Assembly (NCBI GenBank): GCA_941918925.1
Contig: OW799236.1
Span: forward strand, 82,610,213 to 82,674,212
Reading direction: 5' to 3'
DNA from: Phyto melanocephala
Lineage: Eukaryota > Arthropoda > Insecta > Diptera > Rhinophoridae
Length of the DNA: 64,000 bases
In this document: one piece after another, positions 57,849-64,000 of the stretch
How the letters are laid out: each line of letters starts with the position of its first letter
Position numbering within the stretch: the stretch's first letter is position 1
Made by a program: the position numbers and the translations under genes
The notes under the pieces: model-generated
Database searches by the model: none
Seen by the model: only the letters and a program-made list of their open reading frames with translations
What the model was told of the DNA's origin: nothing

Positions 57849-58010
57849 CAGAAAAAAATAAAATAAAACTTCCAATTGCGTAATTATTATTAATTAAATG
57901 TTTGTTTGATTTTGCTTCAATCATCAAAATAATAATATTAATTAAATAATAATTATATTTTTAATTAAAAAACATTAAAAAAAAATTTCAATTAAAAAAC
58001 TACTCAAAAA
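57849..58010. repeat. AT-rich interspersed repeat, copy 2
   Basis: Partner of 24711-24890 through 'cacagaaa', 'ttgcttcaatcatcaaa' and 'tattaatt' words in the same order. Confidence 0.4.
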
Positions 58011-58164
58011 ATTAATTGAAATTTGTTCATTTTCTGATAAAATTTATAATTAAATTGGTTACGGTTATAATTACAATTTTAAATTAATTTATTTAAAATA
58101 TTATACTTAGTTTTTAAATAAAAATACAGGTATTTATAATTAAATTGTGCACGAAGACAAATCA

Positions 58165-58540
58165 GGTTGACAGAGATTCTGCAACGCTATCGTGAATAAC
58201 AGCAATGTTTTTCGCAAAACAAACTAAGCGAGCATCCTACAGACCTGTCTTGCCGAAATTTATGCACAAGTGTCCAAATTTTAGACATTTTTGGTCGAAT
58301 ATGATGACCAAAAACTCACGAAGTGCCCGAAATATATTTTGATTTGAAAGACATTTTTCGCAAAACCTTGAACATTTTACGCATTCCTGAATTGTGTATC
58401 TCTTCTTGTCTGAATTTGTTAAACACTGAAACATCTTAATTAAGTTGATCAAAAAACTTGACAATAAAGTGTGACTTACAATAACATCATGGATTGTGGT
58501 TGGACCACTTTTTATTATGATATATCTATGTTCTAACAAA
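58165..58540 (-). pseudogene. Mariner-like N-terminal relic
   Basis: On minus the region reads ERYTIQE-like sequence (from 'gagatacacaattcaggaatgcg'), then KCLSNQNIFRALREFLVII, which parallels NGHSNQNAFCALRDSFGQ of the deleted mariner in HINE-B, and then 'attctgtaggatgctcgctta'. It is the HTH domain plus linker only. It is more diverged than the HINE-B copies and lies outside any HINE, so it may be an independent insertion of the same mariner. The 100-codon open frame here (58237-58539) mixes this relic with flanking sequence; catalytic domain and TIRs are missing. Confidence 0.6.
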
Positions 58541-60072
58541 AATTTTATTTATCACTTCTGCATTTCTAGTTCAGCTATTTTATATGAAAAATACAAATTT
58601 AACGTCATACCTTTAAAAGCTCTTTAAGTAAATAAATCAAACCAAAACTCAATTTACTTATACACCCCAAATTCAATTGGAATAAAACTCACATGAAAAT
58701 GGCAAATATATTTAAAAGAATATTTTCAACAATGATGTTGATTGATGACATACCTGAAATTGGCGTTAACATAATTTTTCACAATGATTTGAAAAAGAAA
58801 CAGAAAATATGTCTTATTTCCGCTGGAGCCCCTACCTTGTTCCTTCATTTTTGTTTTTCCTAAAAGTTAACGCAATCTAAGGACTAGGATTAAGATTTGA
58901 AATAAAGTTTTGTTTTATTTATTATTGTTATTGTTGTTTTTTATACTTTTGTTTATTACATTGTGTTTGTTTTTTTTCTTTTTCTTGTGGTAATGCATAT
59001 GAAGTTAGACGGCAGGGTAAGTGTTTGAGCAATGAATATAATATATAATGGGGGAACAAGTTGACACTTCTTTTAACACATTCAAAATCATCAAACATTT
59101 GTCTGGGGAAATTTATACGAAAAGTTAAAGTCGGCTATAACGAATACTTATTTTGAATATTGTCATAAGAAATACACATTTAAAAAAAGATTTAAAACTA
59201 TGATATTTTATATAAGAAAAATATATAAAATAATACTTAAAATAAAGTACATTTTTTTTGCAAAAATATTTTATAAATTTAATAAAATAAAAAAATTAAC
59301 TGCATCATTTTATGGAATATAAATTTAGAATTTTAAAATATATAAATTTAAGGTTTTAAGTTAAAAATTTTTGCTATAGGAGAAACCTTACAGTATATCA
59401 TTCGGCTTAGCGAGATTTGCATTTGATTTATTAGAGCAAAAAGTTTTTAAAAACCTTAAAGCTCTTATTTAGACCTTGAAAATTTAAGAATTGAAACAAA
59501 AAAAAAATATTGAAAAAAAACTAATCAAAAGATATTTTTGGATCCACAACAATAAAGTTTTAACATTTTAACTATTTTTCATATTGCAGAATTAATCTCA
59601 TTTTGTTGACGTTAAGCTTTGAAAACGATAAATTTTTTAATGGATATAAATTTGACACAGAAAGGTGCCGATGTATGTGTGTGTACAAAAATATTGGAAT
59701 TTTAGGAAGAAAAAATTGTTGTAGAAATAACAGAATTATTTTAAATTAATTGTATAAGAACTTTTTATGGGACACAGTTAAAATACTTTAATCTTTTAAT
59801 AAGATTTTAAAATAATTTATTACTTTTTCCTTTTTGGTTTAATTTCATTAATTCTATAGCAAAATTTCGACAAATTACAAATTTACAAATAATTTGACAT
59901 AAAATTCGCACTTTTCATATATTTCCGTTCAATTGACTATTTTAAGACATTTATTTTATGTTTTAACGAAAATTCAAAAAATATTAATGCCTAGAAATGC
60001 CGAATGCTTATCGGCGCACACAATTGACTTTACATATCTCGGCAGATCTAATTGAGTCAAACTCAAGAACGT
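58541..60072. other. No feature seen
   Basis: AT-rich sequence without frames of note. Confidence 0.4.
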
Positions 60073-60709
60073 CCCAGCAAAAACTAGGTAATGACTTGCT
60101 CTTATCTAACAACACACTTTTCTATGACTATTACATATTACTAAGAAGTATTTAATAATGACTTGATTTATAATGTGATACGTAGATACTTATTTTCAAC
60201 CATTTGCTTCGATACAAAATTTGCTAGAATCCATTAAATTACATAATTTGTAATAATTCTCATTTAGTTTAATATTCTTAGGGTATAAATAATAATTAGT
60301 TTGACAACAGCGGCAAAATATTTCATTTAAAAAGTGATGACTTGTACATTTTCACTCATTTTTAATTTTCAGATTAATGTATCGCAGAAAAATCTAACCG
60401 AATTTTTGTCCTTAAGCGAACCGAACCACTTCTGTCAGTCCATAATAGTAATGGGTTATTTAGTTTAATAAAATCAGTTACTTACATAAGTATATCCCGC
60501 TATAAAAATAAGTACTTATTTAAGTCCCTATTTATAAGCGACAGTAATAAGTATTTATACGAGTCCCTATTTATAAGCGAGCGTGGTAAGTACTTGCCTC
60601 TAATAACATCGCCGTGATAAAATAATGGGCTTAGATGACAAATTGTGAAGTGAAGAACTGTTTTCTAGTACTTTCAACTCATTATTTTGTAAGGTGTTAC
60701 TTTGCTGGG
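60073..60709. mobile_element. MITE with CCCAGCAAAA ends, long type, 637 bp
   Basis: Ends CCCAGCAAAAACTAGG and ttactttGCTGGG. Inverted relative to 38329-38993, with the same 39 bp subrepeats ('aagtccctatttataagcg') near 60510-60595. No TA duplication is obvious (gt/gc flanks). Confidence 0.8.
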
Positions 60710-61350
60710 GCGGTAAGTCAAGCAACAAATTCATGTCACAAAATTTTCTTTCCATAGAAATTTTTTTTTCTTCCTTATTTAAGAACAAAGATTGTTAATA
60801 ATGTTTAAGCAAACTATCATACGATTTCTTCGATATTTTCTTACCAATGTGTTATATTTTCTTTTAAATTTGAATTGGAATATTTTTTGTATTTTTAATT
60901 GTTTAACTTATAATTTTTTCCCTGAAGAACCTACTCAATGTGGTAACGAAGTATGGACTAGTAATTAAATATTTTTTTATCTGATCTGAACTGACTCAGG
61001 CTCGCATGTGAGGCAACATGTATTTAAGCAATTTTATTATTATTATTATTTTTATTTTCTGATTTAAATGTAATTCGGAACATAATTTTTATTTTAGATG
61101 GGAATTCAATTGTTCAATTCATAATCCTCCATTTTGTTTTGCATCGACACTTAAATAAAGTTTTGGTTTATTTACTTGTGGTCACAATTTTTGTATACTA
61201 TTTTTTGTTATATTGTCAAATAAAAAAAATCAGGCATGGAAAAGTTGCTAAAGTCATACTTTTGAAGAGTGAAAAATAAAATCTAAACAATATAAAATAT
61301 AAATTTTAACCAAGTTTAATAAAAATCTACAAAAAAATATAAATTTTTAC
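60710..61350. other. No feature seen
   Basis: AT-rich. A 'ttattattattatt' run lies near 61035. Confidence 0.4.
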
Positions 61351-62272
61351 TAAAGCGTGATTTTTTAAGGGCTATAGGAAAGTTAAAAAAAAACACATAA
61401 AATTCAGAAAGATACATGAAATATTTATTTGAATCGATAGTACGGTCCATATAATTTAATGTTTGAAGATTATTTCATGAAAATGTTGACCGTGACTGCG
61501 ACTCAAATGGTTCATCCGCTTAGTCCAATTTTGGCATACTCTTTCCAACATTTCGGCCGGTATGTCATGAATGTTGTCTTTTGACAACAATTGAAGCGGG
61601 CATGTGTGTACAGACATAAGCTTTAACATAGCCCCACAAAAAATAGTCTAAAGGCGTTAAATCGCACGATCTAGTCGGCCAATTGACAGGTCCCGAACGT
61701 GAAATAAAATGTTCACCGAACTCGCCTCTCAATAAGTCCATTGTTAAGCGTGCTGTGTGGCATGTGGCAGCGTCTTGTTGAAACCACATGTCATGCAAGT
61801 CAAGCCCTTGCATTTTGGGCAAAAATGTTGGATATCATCTCACATTAGCGCTCATCATTCACAGTTACGTTACGATTCGCATAATCTTTAAAGAAGTACG
61901 GTCCAATGATCCCACCAGCCTATAAACCGCACCAACCTGTGACTTTTTCTGGATGCATTGGTAGCTCTTGCAATCTTCTGGCTGATCTTCACTCCAAAAT
62001 CGACAATTCTGCTTATTATCGTACCCATTGAGCCAAAAATGAGCTTCGTCGCTGAACACAATTTTTCGATAAGAAGTGCGCGATGAACTTTCTTAACAGA
62101 GCACCCATTTTGATAATAAAATTCAATAATTGGCAATCGTTGTTCGTTTGTAAGATGATTCGTGGTTATATTATAGACCAAACTGAAGATGTGAAACAAA
62201 ACACGAAACGTGCGTCAGCTGTTTAAACCAGTGTTGCCAAAAAGATAACAGCTAAAAAATCGCCCTTTATAT
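61351..62272 (-). pseudogene. Mariner-like element, internally deleted, copy 2
   Basis: Best-preserved DNA transposon here. The edges carry matching inverted words (AAAGGGCGATTTTTTAGC on the right read inward, AAAGCGTGATTTTTTAAGGG on the left) next to TA. On minus, the N-terminal part reads LTNEQRLPIIEFYYQNGCSV and KKVHRALL. At about 62080 it jumps out of frame to RKIVFSDEAHFWLNGY, NKQNCRFWSEDQPE, PMHPEKVTGWCGL-like sequence, PYFFKDYANRNVTVN-like sequence, MWFQQDAATCHTARLTMDLL, WPTRSCDLTPLDYFLWGYVK and a C-terminal tail near 61500 (HLS/HEIIF-like). All three catalytic Asp motifs are visible, with 36 residues between the second and third. About 140 codons between the HTH and the first Asp are gone, so the enzyme is inactive; the ends may still be mobilisable. 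Confidence 0.85.
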
Positions 62273-63006
62273 TTAAAAAATTTTTTTTTATTATTTTCAG
62301 CACAACAATTCAAACATAAGTATAAAATATTTAATTTTAATTTTAATTTTTTTTATATGGAAATTGCCAACAACATGCTTACAATACCGCAAATGAATAT
62401 AAAAGTAGTACCAATCAAGACACATTCAAAAGGTAGTTCGCCGCAAGATCTTGATAGAATAGTGCGAAAAAGTCACTTTGTTGTAACAACTCGCCATTGC
62501 ATATACTGGCATAAATATGCATTGTAGTCAAAAGTATATTACCTGGGGGTTTATAAGTAGTCAGATTAGGCCAGGCCTGATAATAAAACTGATCTCGTTG
62601 CTTACATATTTTTAGTTTTAAATATATTCTAATAACAGTAGCTTCTAAGCTATAGCATGCCGTTGTTAGCTAAAGGAACTTTTCAAAACGTTACTGTTGT
62701 AGTACACACTGCATGAAGGATGTTTACATCCGCACACGAAAATAACCAACATGGCTGAGTTAATCATAATCTTATAATCTTATATATCATAATCTTAGTA
62801 AGATTTTCTTACTATAAAATAATTGCAGCTGAACTAGATAATGGTTGGAATTAACCATTAAAAATTTGATTTTTATACATTGCAAACCTAGTTTTTAAAA
62901 AAATTATTTAACAAGAAAAAAAAACTTTTGATAAAAAACAGTAATCAAAAGCTATCAAAACATTGTTGTTTCGAAATAATACTGTTTTTATATTTTAAAT
63001 TATAAT
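62273..63006. other. No feature seen
   Basis: AT-rich. 'cataatcttataatcttatatatcataatcttagtaag' near 62767 is a local short repeat. Confidence 0.4.
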
Positions 63007-63220
63007 GCCACGGTGGACTAGTCAGTAGTGTGCTGGTCTGCTAGTTTGAGGGTTGCGGGTTCAATTCGCGCCAGAGACTCTGGATTTTTTTTCTCTTCTA
63101 TTCTTACTATTCTATTCATATGGGGCGCACAACATGTCAATTGGGTAAACTGTATACCTGTCGTGGGATTGGGCTTTTGGTGCACCTCCTTTTCAACCTA
63201 ACCTAACTTAACTAGTCTTG
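63007..63220 (+). mobile_element. tRNA-derived SINE
   Basis: The head resembles a tRNA: A-box-like TGGACTAGTCAG (63014-63025) and B box GGTTCAATTCG (63058-63068), 33 nt apart, flanked by gcg/cgc that can form a T-stem core. A run of eight T (63085-63092) could terminate Pol III early. A tRNA-unrelated body of about 120 bp follows (gggcgcacaacatgtcaattggg, gtcgtgggattgggcttttggtgcacctcc), and the tail is made of short cctaa repeats. The acceptor stem does not pair, so it is not a tRNA gene. The source tRNA cannot be told by eye. Confidence 0.7.
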
Positions 63221-63360
63221 TAAAGACATTAATCTACGTTTGTGCTAACATAAATCACATTATTGGGACAAAAATTTTAAAGATTTCATGAAAGGAGACA
63301 TTAAATAATAAAACTTAATCATAATACAAAATAAATGAATAAATACTGTTTAAAAAAAAA

Positions 63361-63835
63361 CAAGTAAGTATGTACCATCATGAAATGACCATAACTGACA
63401 ATTATATGGGGCAAAGGTGACCACAACTTGTTAAGGAAATCGATACTTTGAACTCCTTATTGACATTTTTTTTCTAAAAAACTATTTTTTTCCGATATCT
63501 TTGTCGGTAATTGATCCACTGAACCATTATTTTTTTTATAAATGTTGCCATAGGCCTTAGTTCAATAGGTCCTGCTGACTTTGTTTGGATAAAAAACAGT
63601 AGCAATCATGTTTTGTTGCCTCTTCTGTTGTGTTCTCAACGCGTAATGTGCTCACACATCTGATTTTCAATAGGAAAATTCTCGAAAGCGTTTTTGATAA
63701 ACTGATACCATATAAGAGATTGAAGTGTATGTGGGGGCTTAAAAAAGTTGATTTTAAATTATACACGGATAGGCGGAGAGACGGACATAGTTAAATAAAT
63801 TCCACTATCTATATAAATTTAGAATATATCTTAAG
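63361..63835 (-). mobile_element. HINE-C copy C2
   Basis: Left 'aaaacaagtaagtatgtacc' (3' end without hairpin), then 'actgacaattatatggggcaaaggtgacc', 'ggaaatcgatac', 'taccatataagagattg', 'agttgattttaaattatacacggataggcggagagacggac', 'tagaatatatct'. Collinear with C1 (14671-15355). The 5' terminus near 63835-63850 is degraded. Confidence 0.6.
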
Positions 63836-64000
63836 CTCAGTTTAGACGATATATTGAATCAGTATTTATATGGTGAAAAAATTTTTTCAAATGCCAACAT
63901 TTCAAAGACGTAAATTTTTTTCAACAAACGTTTGTTTAAGCACATATGCTGGAAAATTTGTTAACGATCCAAACAAACGTATTTTGGCGATTTAAGCCAA
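63836..64000. other. No feature seen
   Basis: Short AT-rich end of the window. 'tttcaacaaacgtttgtttaagc' contains a small palindrome. Confidence 0.4.

Noticed and set aside
63007..63083. tRNA gene
   Set aside because: No acceptor-stem pairing, imperfect anticodon arm, and a SINE-like body and tail follow.
1..64000. CRISPR arrays, bacterial operons, rRNA
   Set aside because: Nothing resembling spaced direct repeats with unique spacers, Shine-Dalgarno-led gene runs or rRNA; the content is clearly eukaryotic.

Overview
This 64 kb window looks like non-coding, repeat-rich nuclear DNA of a fly, most likely a schizophoran or calyptrate (blow fly or house fly type) with a large AT-rich genome. The assignment rests on content: Helentron-associated elements closely resembling Drosophila INE-1/DINE-1 (GTCCGTCTG tracts, a 'tatactttatggggtc' block, a terminal 'attcggc...gccgaat' hairpin), short Helitrons beginning TCTATATATATAAAAGTG and ending CTAG, jockey-type LINE sequence, and insect mariner, hAT and piggyBac relics. 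I found no host exon, rRNA or canonical tRNA gene. The open frames over 60 codons are either transposon relics or chance frames in AT-rich DNA. The window is best read as intergenic or deep-intron sequence built from layered transposon insertions.

Layout. 1-4.3 kb: an old AT minisatellite interrupted by a TIR element and three Helentron-associated (HINE) insertions. 4.6-8.2 kb: two HINEs of different families abutting head to tail (A3, B1). 9.0-11.1 kb: a MITE and two Helitrons joined end to end. 12.5-17.4 kb: HINE relics and a Helitron. 19-24 kb: a deleted mariner, a Helitron and MITE pieces. 24.9-28.2 kb: a 3' piece of a jockey-like LINE with poly(A), abutted by a second HINE-B (B2) inverted relative to B1. 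28-33 kb: a foldback, a local duplication, a Helitron, a TIR element and a mariner relic. 35-37 kb: a mariner relic against a hAT relic. 38-42 kb: a 665 bp MITE, a TIR element and a further TIR element split by a HINE. 43-47 kb: a mariner relic, Helitrons and a piggyBac relic itself split by an 81 bp hairpin MITE. 48.9-51 kb: a TIR element split by a Helitron, then another MITE. 53.9-57.7 kb: a TIR element and a third HINE-B (B3). 58-64 kb: mariner relics, a MITE, a tRNA-derived SINE and a HINE.

How the pieces relate. Almost everything belongs to non-autonomous families that depend on proteins encoded elsewhere: Helitrons and HINEs on a Rep/helicase element, MITEs on TIR transposases, the SINE on a LINE. 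All protein relics seen are broken. The most informative structures are (i) the HINE-B family, whose three copies all carry the same internally deleted mariner at the same place plus a variable number of ~288 bp internal repeats, (ii) end-to-end Helitron and HINE tandems, (iii) two mariner copies sharing one out-of-frame deletion junction, and (iv) a tRNA-like A-box/B-box module inside HINE-A that is reversed in one copy. All coordinates were read by eye, and element edges are good to within a few bases only where a TIR, CTAG or hairpin fixes them.
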